Position numbers and translations under genes: made by a program. Under the pieces are notes generated by a model, which saw nothing but the letters and a program-made list of their open reading frames with translations, had not been told where the DNA came from and searched no databases. Shown in pieces: positions 38,648 through 47,459 of a stretch of DNA of 64,000 nt. The number at the start of each line of letters is the position of its first letter. Within the stretch, counting starts at the first letter, position 1. Source of the stretch: VAZQ01 sp963840535 (GTDB taxonomy: Bacteria > Pseudomonadota > Alphaproteobacteria > Rhizobiales > Xanthobacteraceae); NCBI GenBank assembly GCA_963840535.1, contig CAWIZJ010000068.1:37842-101841 (forward strand), read 5' to 3'.

Positions 38648-38661
38648 ACAGACCGGTCTGT
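38648..38661. promoter_or_regulatory. Perfect palindromic operator ACAGACCGGTCTGT
   Basis: A 14-base perfect palindrome within AT-rich sequence (tag before, atata after), lying between the divergent MetE-like and TetR genes, about 50 bases from the former's start. The ACCGGT core matches known TetR/AcrR operators such as those of NemR and AcuR. Confidence 0.75.
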
Positions 38662-38750
38662 ATATATTCAAGTTCAGATCGGACAGCGGGTCAAGCCTGA
38701 TTCGGGTTCGGCTTGCGAAAGCACAACGGGAAATATATTGAGGCACGAGT

Positions 38751-39392
38751 GTGCTGAGGACCGCCTCCTTGACCAGGACAGACAAGCGAACCACTGTGCG
38801 AACCCGCGAACGTCTCGTTGATGCAGCGTATGAGCTTTTTTCCAACAATGGCGTCAATCAGATCGGTATAGACACGATCCTGTCGAAATCGGGGTGCGCC
38901 AAGGCCAGCCTTTACGGCAACTTCGACTCGAAGATCGATCTCGCGATCGCCTTCCTCGATAGAAGGGAGGCGGTATGGACCCGCGGGTGGCTCGAAACCG
39001 AGATCAAGCGCCGCGCCGCGACTCCGAAAACCCGATTGCTCGCGATCTTCGATGTATTCGACGGTTGGTTTCGCAAGAAATCCTTTGAAGGCTGCTCGTT
39101 CATCAACGTGCTGCTCGAATCAAGAGCGAGCAGCCCACTGCATCACGCCGCGGCGATCCACCTGGCGAAAATCAGAGCGATCATTCGCGACCTGGCGGAG
39201 GAAGCACAATTGTGCGAGCCTGAAAAGTTTGCGCAGGCTTGGCACATGTTGATGAAGGGTTCGATCGTCGCGGCCTGCGAGGGAAACAGGCACGCGGCCC
39301 AGGAGGCCAAGTGTGCCGCACGGTTGATTCTCGAAGGTTGGACGTACGTGAGCAAGCCTCGGCGGCGGTCAAAGTCGGTCAGCAACAGCTAG
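38751..39392 (+). CDS. TetR/AcrR-family repressor
   Basis: 213 residues starting MLRTASLTRTDKRTT. The N-terminal helix-turn-helix is TRERLVDAAYELFSNNGV then LSKSGCAKASLYGNFDSK; the C-terminal part (FEGCSFINVLLESRASS) resembles the TetR_C subgroup of YcdC/NemR type. It likely represses itself and the divergent MetE-like gene through the palindrome at 38648-38661. Cys residues at SGCAK and EGCSF could sense electrophiles or thiols, as in NemR; this is inference. Confidence 0.88.
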   Translation: MLRTASLTRTDKRTTVRTRERLVDAAYELFSNNGVNQIGIDTILSKSGCAKASLYGNFDSKIDLAIAFLDRREAVWTRGWLETEIKRRAATPKTRLLAIFDVFDGWFRKKSFEGCSFINVLLESRASSPLHHAAAIHLAKIRAIIRDLAEEAQLCEPEKFAQAWHMLMKGSIVAACEGNRHAAQEAKCAARLILEGWTYVSKPRRRSKSVSNS

Positions 39393-39423
39393 GCGGTCGG
39401 CGCCCCGAGCCGACCGCGCCGAA

Positions 39424-39714
39424 CTACCTGTTTGTCACGCCGATCAGATCGATTTCGACCAGCGTGTCCCTCACCAGCAGGCCGGTCGTCCCGATCGTCG
39501 TGCGCGGCGGCGGGACATTGAAGTATTCCTTCCACACTTCGTCGAAGCCGTTGAGAAAGACCTGCGCCTTGATGACGTTGTCGAGCGAACTGCCGGCGGC
39601 TTCGAATGTCTTTTTGAGATTTTCCACGACGAAGCGGGTCTGCAGCTTGATGTCGAAGATGCCGCGAGAAGCACCGGTGATGAGGACGGTGCGGCCCTGC
39701 AGATTCAATTGCAT
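39424..39714 (-). pseudogene. SDR/RidA chimera: reductase start joined in frame to a RidA C-terminal part
   Basis: 96 residues. The first 18 (MQLNLQGRTVLITGASRG) are the start of a short-chain dehydrogenase with its TGxxxG cofactor loop. From IFDIKLQTRFVVENLKKTF the rest is the C-terminal two-thirds of a RidA/YjgF protein (VIKAQVFLNGFDEVWKEYF, PPPRTTIGTTGLL). A deletion that kept the frame explains it. The RidA N-terminal strand and the SDR catalytic part are both missing, so it is unlikely to work as either. Confidence 0.75.
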
Positions 39715-39737
39715 GCGCTCCTCGACAAGCGTCTCCC

Positions 39738-40439
39738 CTAGGCGGCGGCGATGAGCGCGGCGGCGAGTTCCTGCGGCCGGTCCACCATCACGTCGTGGCC
39801 GCAGGCGACGCTGACGAACTGCCATCCCCGATCGTCCTTGAAACGCGAGCCAAATTGCTGGAACGGCGATGGCCCCCAGCCGGCGGCAAGAATGTACACG
39901 CGATTCGGCAACTGCCGGCCACTGAGCGCGAGCTTCTGCTCGAACGTCGCCAGCGGCTGCTTGACACACATCGCATCGACCCAGGCGGCGTCCTTGGCGT
40001 TGACGGCGAACGCAGCCGCCGGAATGGGCGTGATCTTGTAACCCTCGCCGTTCTGCACGGCGTCGGTACGCATCTGTCCCGACTGCTCGGCCGGCAGATA
40101 ATCGAACAGCGATTTGCCGTTCTCGGGCACGAAGGCGTCGAGATAGACTAGCGAACGGATCTTCGCCGCGATCTGCTCGGCGACGCCGCTGATGACCATG
40201 CCGCCATAGGAATGGCCACACAGGACCACGTCCGACAATTCCTCGCAGCGGATGACACCGACGATGTCCTGAACGTGCGTGCTGAGATCGATCGTGGGGT
40301 TCATCAGGTGAGCGCGCTCGCCGAGGCCGGTCAAGGTCGGCGTATAGACCTCGTGCCCGGCCTGGCGCAACAGCCGCGCCACCCGTTTGTAGCACCAGCC
40401 GCCATGCCAGGCGCCGTGAACCAGAACGAACGTGGTCAT
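39738..40439 (-). CDS. Alpha/beta-hydrolase (esterase/salicylate-esterase-like)
   Basis: 233 residues starting MTTFVLVHGAWHGGWCYKRV. The nucleophile elbow is VVLCGHSYGGMVISG, and the late His is in VACGHDVMVDRP. The HGAWHGGW oxyanion region is typical of the MenH/hydroxynitrile lyase-like group of alpha/beta-hydrolases. It lies 24 bases before the SDR/RidA chimera on the same strand and may be cotranscribed with it. Substrate unknown. Confidence 0.85.
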   Translation of the reverse strand: MTTFVLVHGAWHGGWCYKRVARLLRQAGHEVYTPTLTGLGERAHLMNPTIDLSTHVQDIVGVIRCEELSDVVLCGHSYGGMVISGVAEQIAAKIRSLVYLDAFVPENGKSLFDYLPAEQSGQMRTDAVQNGEGYKITPIPAAAFAVNAKDAAWVDAMCVKQPLATFEQKLALSGRQLPNRVYILAAGWGPSPFQQFGSRFKDDRGWQFVSVACGHDVMVDRPQELAAALIAAA

Positions 40440-40673
40440 GGTCGTTTCTCCCGCCAAACGGCACTATAGCACTCTAGGAGGAACGCGCCTGACCTCCAAT
40501 ACATGTTGTTGAGGCGACGGCCAGTCGGAGAAGAGTCATTCGCGTCGTTCCACGGTGCGAACGCTTGGTCCGGTTTACCCCCAACTGCGGCCGTGATGCT
40601 GCAGCGCCGCGAATGGTCGATTGTGCCAGAAGCCAACTCATGCACCGCAGCAAAAAAGAGCGCAGTTGCACGA

Positions 40674-41667
40674 CTATTCGATCACCTCGTCGGCGCGCTG
40701 CTGGAGGAAAAAGGCACGTCGAGGCCGAGCGCCTTGGCGGTCTTGAGATTGATAACCAGCTCGAATTTCACTGGAAATTGCACGGGAAGTTCGCTCGGCT
40801 TCGCGCCCCTGAGGATGCGGTCGGCGTAGTTCGCCGCGCGCCGGAAATCATCGATCAGGTCGTTTCCATAGGAGAGCAGGCCGCCGAGTTCAGTGAAGAA
40901 GCGGAACGGATAAACCGCTGGGAGGCGGTAGAGAGCCGCCAGTGCTGTGATCTCCGCGCGATGGGTGCTCGTGAAGGTATCCGGCATCACGATCAGGCCG
41001 CCATTCGGCGCGTGCGCTGTGCGGCAACGACGGGTTCGAGCTCCGACGTGTCGTGAACGTGTGCGGCGCTCGCCGCCACTGCCAAGGGCGCTGCGGCAGC
41101 TTTAAAGGGGTTCAGCCAATATTCGGCATAGGGCGCCGTTGCCGGGTTGAACAAGATGGCGACCCTCTCGACGCGCGGCGCAATCTCCTTGAGCAACTCC
41201 AGCCACTTGCCGGCCATTGTCGGTTCCATATTGGCAAAGCCGGTGACGGTGCCGCCCGGCCGCGAAAAGCTCGTGACGAAGCCGCTGCCGACCGGATCGG
41301 AAAGAGCCGCGAAAACGATCGGGATGGTGCGCGTTTGTTGCAGCAAAGTCGCCGTGTTGGGCGTGCCATGCGAAAGCAGCAGGTCGGGCTGCAGCGCGAC
41401 GAGTTCCTTGGCGAATGCTGTGCTCGACTCGGGGTCGTCGGGTGTCGTCCAGCGAATGTCCATCCGGATATTGCGTCCCTCTGTCCACCCGAGCTTCTGA
41501 AGTCCGTCGCGAAACGCCGCGACGCGGGCCTGTCCTTCGGGGTCACTCTGCGGATACCCCATCAGCGCGCCGATCCGCCGCATCCCGCCAAGCGGCTGCG
41601 CGCGCGCCGCGAGCGGCCACGCTGCCGCCGCGCCGCCGAGCAGCGTGATGAACTCGCGCCGTCGCAT
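40674..41667 (-). pseudogene. ABC_sub_bind (PF04392) substrate-binding protein, frameshifted
   Basis: About 330 residues when joined. It starts MRRREFITLLGGAAAAW (Tat-like signal), with IPIVFAALSDPVGSGFV, RPGGTVTGFANMEPTMAGKW and, in another frame, GLIVMPDTFTSTHR and PAVYPFRFFTELGG. One shift lies near 41020 and another at a T-run near 40712, after which RADEVIE and a stop follow. Its start shares a base with the previous gene's stop (TAATG), so the two formed an operon. Family members bind amino acid-like ligands. Confidence 0.72.
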
Positions 41668-42777
41668 TATTCGATCACCTCAGTTGCACGGGAGAGAAGC
41701 GTGGGAGGAATGGTGAGCCCGAGCGCCTTCGCAGCCTTGAGGTTGATCACGAATTCGAACTGCGTTGGCTGTTGAACCGGCAGGTTGGTAACTTTCGCTC
41801 CCTTCAATATCCGGTCAACATAGACAGCAGCATTCCGATGGAGTTCAGAAGCTTTTACGGCGTAAGCCATCCAAGCCGCCGGCATCCGTAACAGGCAGCA
41901 AGAAAGGATAAATTGCAGGCAACTTGTACTGGGCAGCAAGCTCAGTTACCCGTGCACGATGAACAATGAACATGCTCTCTTCCGTTATCAGAGCTCCTTC
42001 GGCGCGTGCACGGCTCGCCGCTTCAAATGCGACCGGGATGTCATCCACAGTTCGAATGTCTTGAACTTGCAATGTTAGGCCCAGCGAGCCGGCTGCCCGC
42101 TCCATTGCTCGCACCTGTATTGGCGCGATGGGATCAGAAAGGAACGAAAGCACAAGCACCCGCTAAATCCCCGGTACGAGTTCCTTTACGAGTTCGAGTC
42201 GCTTTACCGCCATCTCAGGCACCATCAGCGACATGCCGGTGATGTTTTCCGAGGGTCTTGAGAGGTTATCTACGAGGCCGGTCCCAACGGGGTCGCCAAG
42301 GGCAACCATCACAATTGGAACGGTGCGGGTTGCTACCTTCAATAGATGAGCGGCGGGGGTTGTGGTCACGGCGATGACGTTTGGGTTCAATGCCAGACAT
42401 TCGTCGATCAGGCTAGGGAACCGATCCCCCCTATTGTCGGCGGATAAATAACTGATCCAAATGTTGCGACCCTGCACATACCCCAAGTCCTGCAAGCCTT
42501 GAAAAAATCCGTTAAATCTTGGCGACCGGGTCTGCAACGTCCCGGGATCGAACGTGAGAAAGCAGAGCCGCGGAATGCTTTGTTGTTGCTGAGCTTCACC
42601 ATCACATGGCGAGGCAAGCGAAGCCAAAGTGGCCAGCAGGCCAACGCGTAGTCTGGTAAGGATGACGCCGACCTGTGGCACTCTGGGAAGCCGCTGTGCG
42701 TGCGCCACAAGCGGCCTCGTCGCCATTGCTCCAGCAGTTCCTGTAACGAAATCGCGTTGTCGCATTGCCTTCTCCAA
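41667..42777 (-). pseudogene. ABC_sub_bind substrate-binding protein, with in-frame stop and frameshift
   Basis: Begins MEKAMRQRDFVTGTAG and runs through VPIVMVALGDPVGTGLV and LSRPSENITGMSLMV to VKELVPGI, where an in-frame TAG (42163-42165) replaces what is usually a Ser codon. RVLVLSFLSDPIAP continues in the same frame. A further shift near 41890 leads into MAYAVKASELHRNAAVYVDRI and the end SRATEVIE. The N-terminus carries two successive signal-like segments, as if two gene starts had merged. The IS4 element sits 33 bases upstream and would separate it from its promoter. It is decayed, not just misread. Confidence 0.78.
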
Positions 42778-42809
42778 GGCTCAGGACCACGCCAACTGTG
42801 ACTGCAGTC

Positions 42810-44123
42810 CACTGCTGTCCGGTTAAAAACTGAACAAATTCAATTGGCTGCCGACTTCGTTGTCTTCGAATGTGGTCGTGGTTTCGGAAAGTGCTTGGGG
42901 CATCGGTATTTTCTCGAAGAGGGTGACCGAGAAAACCTGCAGCAAAGTGTAGAGGGAGGCGTCCAAGGCAAGGCGCTTCTTGACGATGGCAACCAAGACA
43001 TAGACGGAAACCGCGATCCAGATTTGCGTCTTCACCGCGTTGTCGGACGTTGCCGTAGAACTGTTTGATCCGAAGATGCTGCTTGATCCATTTGAAGAAC
43101 AGTTCGACCTGCCAGCGGCTTTTGTAGAGGGCGCAGATCGACGCCGCCGGCAAGGCGAATTGGTTTGTCAGAAACACCAGCGTTTTTCCTGATTCGGGGT
43201 CCTTGAAGCGGACACGGCGCAGATGAATGGGATAGTCCTTGCTGGTGGCGTAGCCATCCAACGCGATGGTCTGGTCGGCAATGATACCGGCCGCCCGATC
43301 GGTCGACGCGGAGTAGACGCGGTGGGCATCCAGGTTCGACTTGGCGCGGGTGACGAAGAAGGCGCCAGCCTGATGCAATACATAAAGGCGCGCGAAGTCG
43401 ACGTAGCCGCGATCCATGACATAGATGGCGCCCGCTTCGGGAAGCAGCAGATCGAGGGCGTGAACGTCGTGCAGCTTGCCGTCCGAGATGTGGATGAAGC
43501 TCGGGATGTTGCCGCGCAGATCGAGCAGGGTGTGCATCTTCACCGCCGCTTTGGTGGAGCGAAAGTGCGCCCATGGAAACAGTGACAGGCACAGATCGAT
43601 GGTGGTCGAGTCCAGAGCATAGACCGTGTTGGTCAACTCCAAGCCTAAGCTTTCGTCGGCGTAGAGCTTGCGCGCCTGAGCAATCAGCCGGTGGGCGAAC
43701 TCTGCGTAAATGCGCCAGTCGCGCGTCTCATTGGCATCGGCCAGCGTCGATCGCCGGACCGGCTCGCGAAAGCCCATGTGGTAGAGCTTCGAGGCTTGCG
43801 CCGACAAGCAGACTTCGATATCGCGCAGGCTCTCACGGTAGGTCAGTTGCGCGAACGCCATCGCTCGGTATTGCTCGGCACAGCACAGCGTTCGCACCCG
43901 AGCGTCGCCACCGTAGCGCGCAACAATCCGCGTGAACGTGCTCCACGGCAGAAAGTCCATGAGTTGGGCGAACAGCGTCTTGCCGATATTCACGGGCGAC
44001 TCCTCGGAAAAACTCCGAATAGCGCCCGACCAAATTCAAATCGACATCACGCATTTTCGCCCGCAAGCTCCCGCCAAATCAGCCCTTTCCAGAACGCCCC
44101 TCGCCGTCAACCGGACAGCAGTG
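42810..44123 (-). mobile_element. IS4-family insertion sequence with 9-bp target duplication
   Basis: Inverted ends CACTGCTGTCCGGTT (42810-42824) and AACCGGACAGCAGTG (44109-44123) are perfect complements. The target duplication ACTGCAGTC occurs at 42801-42809 and 44124-44132. The transposase stop codon lies inside the left end. Size 1314 bp, usual for the family. Confidence 0.92.
42823..43993 (-). CDS. IS4-family transposase (one frameshift near the C-terminus)
   Basis: Starts MNIGKTLFAQLMDFLPWSTF. DDE residues are in VYALDSTTIDLCLSLFPW, VMDRGYVDFARLY and YKSRWQVELFFKWIKQHL. After QFYGN the frame changes at about 43040; the rest (KTQIWIAVSVYVLVAIVKK to the end LNLFSF) is in the next frame. 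Without that shift the product would be complete, so the copy may be active if the shift is an error. It is the only gene of the element. Confidence 0.88.
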
Positions 44124-44294
44124 ACTGCAGTCCCTTCATTACAGCAGGGAATTCTGGCTGGCGAAATAGGGCTCAAAGGTCAGTGTGCATAGCAGTAATC
44201 CGAAACCGCGGATGTCTCATAATGGGATGGTCCGGCCGTGCTCCCGCCCTACCAGCAAGCGAAGCTGGCAAGGGGCAAAGACAAGGAGCACGCC

Positions 44295-45359
44295 ATGTCA
44301 GAGAAGATCAATACTGGAATAGCCGTGGTCGGTATCGATATCGGCAAGAACTCGTTCCACGTCGTGGGACACGACAAGCGCGGCGCGATCGTACTTCGGC
44401 AGAAGTGGTCGCGTGGCCAGGTGGAAGCACGGCTCGCCAACCTGCCGCCATGCCTGATCGGCATGGAAGCCTGCGTCGGCGCGCATCACCTGAGCCGCAA
44501 GCTGGCATCGCTTGGTCATGATGCCCGGTTGATGCCGGCCAAGTACGTCCGCCCGTATAGCAAGCGGCAGAAGAACGACTTCAATGATGCCGAAGCGATT
44601 GCCGAGGCGGTGCAGCGCCCGACGATGAAGTTCGTGGCGACGAAGACCGCGGAGCAGCTTGACCTGCAGGCACTGCACCGCGTGCGTGAGCGGCTGGTCA
44701 GCCAGCGTACCGGCATCATCAATCAGATCCGCGCCTTCCTGCTGGAGCGCGGCGTCGCGGTGCGCCAGGGTATCCGTTTCCTGCGCGCCGAGTTGCCGGG
44801 CATCCTGGCGACGCGCAGCGATGTTCTCTCGCCCCGCATGCTGCGGGTGATCGAGGACCTGGCAGGCGACTGGCACCGGCTGGACGAGCGCATCGAAGGG
44901 CTATCCAGCGAGATCTCGGTGCTGGCCGAGCAAGATGCAGCATGCAAGCGGCTGATGACGGTGCCCGGCATCGGGCCGATCATCTCGAGCGCGATGGTTG
45001 CGGCAATCGGCACTGGAGACGTGTTCTCCAAAGGCCGCGACTTCGGCGCTTGGCTTGGACTGGTGCCCAAGCAGATCTCGACCGGAGACCGCACCATCCT
45101 CGGCAAGATATCGAAGCGCGGCAATCGTTACCTGCGCGTGCTGTTCGTGCAAGCGGCGTGGGTCGTGCTGATCAAGCCGAAGAGCTGGGAACGCCACGGG
45201 CTCAAGCCCTGGATCGAGGCCGCCAAGAAGCGGCTCCATCACAACGTGCTGGCGATCGCGCTCGCCAACAAGCTGGCCCGCATCGCCTGGGCCGTCCTCA
45301 ACAAGGAGCGCAACTTCGAATGCATCAGGACGGACAAGATGGCGTCCCGATCGGCTTGA
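44295..45359 (+). CDS. IS110/IS1111-family transposase (recombinase)
   Basis: 354 residues starting MSEKINTGIAVVGIDIGKNS, with AAGGAGC upstream. The RuvC-like DEDD site is in GIDIGKNSFHVVG, LIGMEACVGAHHL and QKNDFNDAEAIAEAV. The C-terminal domain has MTVPGIGPIISSAMVAAIG and GKISKRGNRYLRVLFVQAAW, with the catalytic Ser. The frame is complete with no shifts, so this copy may be active. In this family a transposon-encoded RNA guides target choice. Confidence 0.93.
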   Translation: MSEKINTGIAVVGIDIGKNSFHVVGHDKRGAIVLRQKWSRGQVEARLANLPPCLIGMEACVGAHHLSRKLASLGHDARLMPAKYVRPYSKRQKNDFNDAEAIAEAVQRPTMKFVATKTAEQLDLQALHRVRERLVSQRTGIINQIRAFLLERGVAVRQGIRFLRAELPGILATRSDVLSPRMLRVIEDLAGDWHRLDERIEGLSSEISVLAEQDAACKRLMTVPGIGPIISSAMVAAIGTGDVFSKGRDFGAWLGLVPKQISTGDRTILGKISKRGNRYLRVLFVQAAWVVLIKPKSWERHGLKPWIEAAKKRLHHNVLAIALANKLARIAWAVLNKERNFECIRTDKMASRSA

Positions 45360-45380
45360 GCGTCGCGCCGTGCTCGCGCC

Positions 45381-45480
45381 CGTCAAGGCGTGGCCTGGAA
45401 ACGCCGGAGCCAGAGGCGAGCCAAGCGCGACGGCCAGCCTTGACGGCCTCCTGCGCGCGGCGCCTGCGCACAAGCGCAGG
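45381..45480 (+). ncRNA. Candidate guide RNA (bridge/seekRNA) of the IS1111 element
   Basis: Just after the transposase stop, CGTCAAGGC (45381-45389) pairs with GCCTTGACG (45437-45445), extended by TGGCC/GGCCA across one bulged base. A second hairpin follows: CCTGCGC-ACAA-GCGCAGG (45463-45480). The position in the 3' non-coding end matches where IS1111-group elements encode their guide RNA. The RNA ends are not defined, and target- and donor-binding loops were not identified. Confidence 0.5.
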
Positions 45481-45805
45481 CCGGGACGAAGGAACGACCC
45501 CACGGCACGAACAAAGGAACTGCACGAGATGAGGAGCGATCAATGACGTAGTCCCACAACCTGTTTCCCGCCGAGGTCTGCGAGAGGATGAGACGAGATG
45601 GAGGATCGGTCTTCCCGGCGCATGCGAACACTGGTGACCCAAATGGCCCAGTCGAGGCCTGTCCGGTAATGAGATCGCACGCGCGCTGATATCCATGATG
45701 GTCGGGAGCCACAACGTGCTCCAATCAGAGACCGGATACATTGATGCAAGACCGCATCCGCCGGATCGAGGAAACCTCTTGCGACGCACGGCCGGACCAT
45801 ACATC

Positions 45806-45898
45806 TGGGTCATGAACGGCCCAAACCGCATCGTCCGCACTGAGTCCGGTCTACCCCAAACTGCGGACATTCGCCGGCGTGGCTGGAGGTCTCTCCGG
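45806..45898. repeat. Dispersed repeat, copy interrupted by the IS1111 element
   Basis: Begins tgggtcatgaacggccc and contains gcatcgtccgcac, gagtccggtctacccc and actgcggacattcgc. About 90% identical by eye to 48406-48506; shorter matches are at 31245-31300 and near 40565-40590. All copies lie beside ABC_sub_bind genes or their relics. Confidence 0.75.
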
Positions 45899-45965
45899 TA
45901 AAGTCGAGGATGGGCGCGGTAGCTTGGGCCATGCGGCAACTCTCCGTTTCCCATCCCCGCTCATC

Positions 45966-45998
<33 letters not shown>

Positions 45999-46014
45999 TG
46001 TTGCCTCGGGGTGA

Positions 46015-46095
46015 CCCCGCTGAACCCGAGCGCGGCCAGATCGAGTTCGTCGACAAAGACGTGGATGACGCGAACGCGAGTGCCTTGGATGGCGG
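46015..46095 (-). pseudogene. IS1182-type transposase N-terminal remnant
   Basis: The minus strand reads VIHVFVDELDLAALGFSGVTP, the start region of IS1182-family transposases (FVDxLDLAALGF). Nothing of the catalytic domain follows; the intron tail begins immediately downstream of VTP. Confidence 0.6.
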
Positions 46096-46122
46096 GGTGC
46101 GTCAACGAATCGGGGGACGAAC

Positions 46123-46295
46123 ATGACCACCATCGGCTTGACGCCCGGTCCAAGACCGACTGTTGTGAAAGAGGGCGTTATCGCCGACAAGGTACGCACT
46201 CTAATTGCCGAGTATCTGTACGTCGATATGGAAAGTGTGACGGACGAAGCTCACTTCGCTGATGATCTCGGAGCCAACTCGATCCAAGCCGTCTT
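46123..46295 (+). pseudogene. Acyl carrier protein, C-terminally truncated
   Basis: Starts MTTIGLTPGPRPTVVKEGV and reads VRTLIAEYLYVDMESVTDEA then HFADDLGANSIQAV. The D-L-G-A-N-S motif keeps the Ser that carries phosphopantetheine, but the last two helices are absent: the signal stops near 46290 and unrelated sequence with a terminator follows. No fatty-acid or polyketide genes are nearby, so it is a displaced fragment. Confidence 0.7.
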
Positions 46296-46351
46296 GCCGC
46301 CTTGTGCCGTCCGAATGAACGCTGCGTCAACGCTGCGTGTCGGGCCGCCAG

Positions 46352-46385
46352 AAAAAAGGGCACCACTCGCCGGTGGTGCCCTTTT
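46352..46385. terminator. Bidirectional Rho-independent terminator
   Basis: AAAAAA, then stem GGGCACCAC (46358-46366), loop TCGCCG, stem GTGGTGCCC (46373-46381), then TTTT. It would stop the minus-strand membrane-protein transcript and any plus-strand readthrough from the carrier-protein fragment. Confidence 0.88.
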
Positions 46386-46418
46386 GCTACTCGATCACTT
46401 CGACTACCGACCATCAAT

Positions 46419-47345
46419 TCACATTCTCACGAGCGGCACACCATTCAAGGCCTGCAGGAACACAAAGCCCATGAGCAAGACGTACCCTGCGGAGACGGCA
46501 ACAACGGCTGTCGGCTTCGCTCGCTTGGACAAACCTTTCAGCTGGTCGATAAGCCAGCCCGCTATCGGCAAAATCTGTAACGCGTGGATACCCAAGAAGT
46601 GCGCGACCCTGAGATCTCCCCCCTTGGTGCTCCAGTTGAGCACCGGCAGTCCGGGACCTTCAGGTGCAACGCCCACCACACTCTGTCCTTGCACGACCAT
46701 CAGCCCCCCGACGACAGATCCTGCAAGGAAAATGAAAATCCCGAACACGATCCCCAATTGAGTTGAACTTGAGACATTGTACTTCGACTGTAAAGCGAAG
46801 ATTAGCAGGACAAGGACAAAGACGCTGTTGAGAGGGTCCGCTATGTCCATCAGCAAGGAGACGCCGGAGTCGAACGGCGTACTATTGTTGAAGTGTGAAG
46901 CCCTACCACGGGCTGCTTGCATGGTGATGCAGGTGATGGCGGTCAGGATGCAGACTGAGACTCCCCAACTGATGACGTTCCTCCACCACATCGATGCGCG
47001 GAGGTAATCCAGCAAAATCACGACGGTCGCGAGATACAACGCCATAGACAGCGCAAAATTGAGCGGTTTGATCAGGCGGTGGCGGCCTCCCACTTGGACA
47101 GTATCAAATGGCAAAAGAATGAGCAGGACGGCCACCAACATCAACTCAAGGTAAATGGTCCAGACGAGGACGTTGGTCGTATGATTGAGTCGATGTAGCT
47201 CGTACCAATCGCGAACGTCTTTCTTCAGTCCATGGATTATCTGTCTTCCTAGCCCCGCCTCGCACCGACCGGATCCGTTGCTAGCGCCGAGTGTTGCTTC
47301 GGGGACCGATACACCATCCCTCTTCTCCATAAACCGTCTCCGCAA
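46419..47345 (-). CDS. Multi-spanning membrane protein, unknown function
   Basis: 308 residues with about seven hydrophobic segments, for example LMLVAVLLILLPF, ALYLATVVILLDYL and IVFGIFIFLAGSVVGGLMVV. A short charged N-terminal tail precedes them; MEKRDGVSV at 47330 is an alternative start. The motif DLRVAHFLGIHALQILPIAG, with two His near the membrane, recurs in uncharacterised bacterial membrane proteins and may bind a metal or haem. It ends 34 bases before a strong terminator. Composition is less GC-rich than its neighbours, which hints at transfer. Confidence 0.75.
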   Translation of the reverse strand: MRRRFMEKRDGVSVPEATLGASNGSGRCEAGLGRQIIHGLKKDVRDWYELHRLNHTTNVLVWTIYLELMLVAVLLILLPFDTVQVGGRHRLIKPLNFALSMALYLATVVILLDYLRASMWWRNVISWGVSVCILTAITCITMQAARGRASHFNNSTPFDSGVSLLMDIADPLNSVFVLVLLIFALQSKYNVSSSTQLGIVFGIFIFLAGSVVGGLMVVQGQSVVGVAPEGPGLPVLNWSTKGGDLRVAHFLGIHALQILPIAGWLIDQLKGLSKRAKPTAVVAVSAGYVLLMGFVFLQALNGVPLVRM

Positions 47346-47399
47346 GGTTAACCGACATTACCCAGATGAAGGCTAGTTCCGGGCATCAAGGTATCCATT

Positions 47400-47459
47400 T
47401 TTGGGTCCAGCGGCCGCCGCGCCCCCCAGAAGCGCGATGAACTCGCGGCGTCGGATCAT
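47400..47459 (-). pseudogene. ABC_sub_bind gene, first 20 codons only
   Basis: MIRRREFIALLGGAAAAGP on the minus strand, overlapping the stop of the preceding gene as ATGA, then unrelated sequence. It is the start of a second gene of a former operon, cut off near 47400. Confidence 0.65.

Larger units (their letters stand above)
44220..45805 (+). mobile_element. IS1111-type IS110-family element
   Basis: Subterminal inverted repeats ATGGTCCGGCCGTGC (44227-44241) and GCACGGCCGGACCAT (45786-45800) are perfect, a feature of the IS1111 group. The right boundary is set by the repeat copy at 48406, which shows the same sequence tgggtcatgaacggccc without the element. The region left of the transposase is only 75 bases, while the right end is about 445 bases and strongly structured, as in IS1111 elements that encode a guide RNA there. 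No target duplication is expected for this family. Confidence 0.82.

Noticed and set aside
45325..45954. Minus-strand frame of 209 residues across the end of the IS1111 element
   Set aside because: It spans the IS boundary and a repeat and has no motif; the structured DNA explains the region better.
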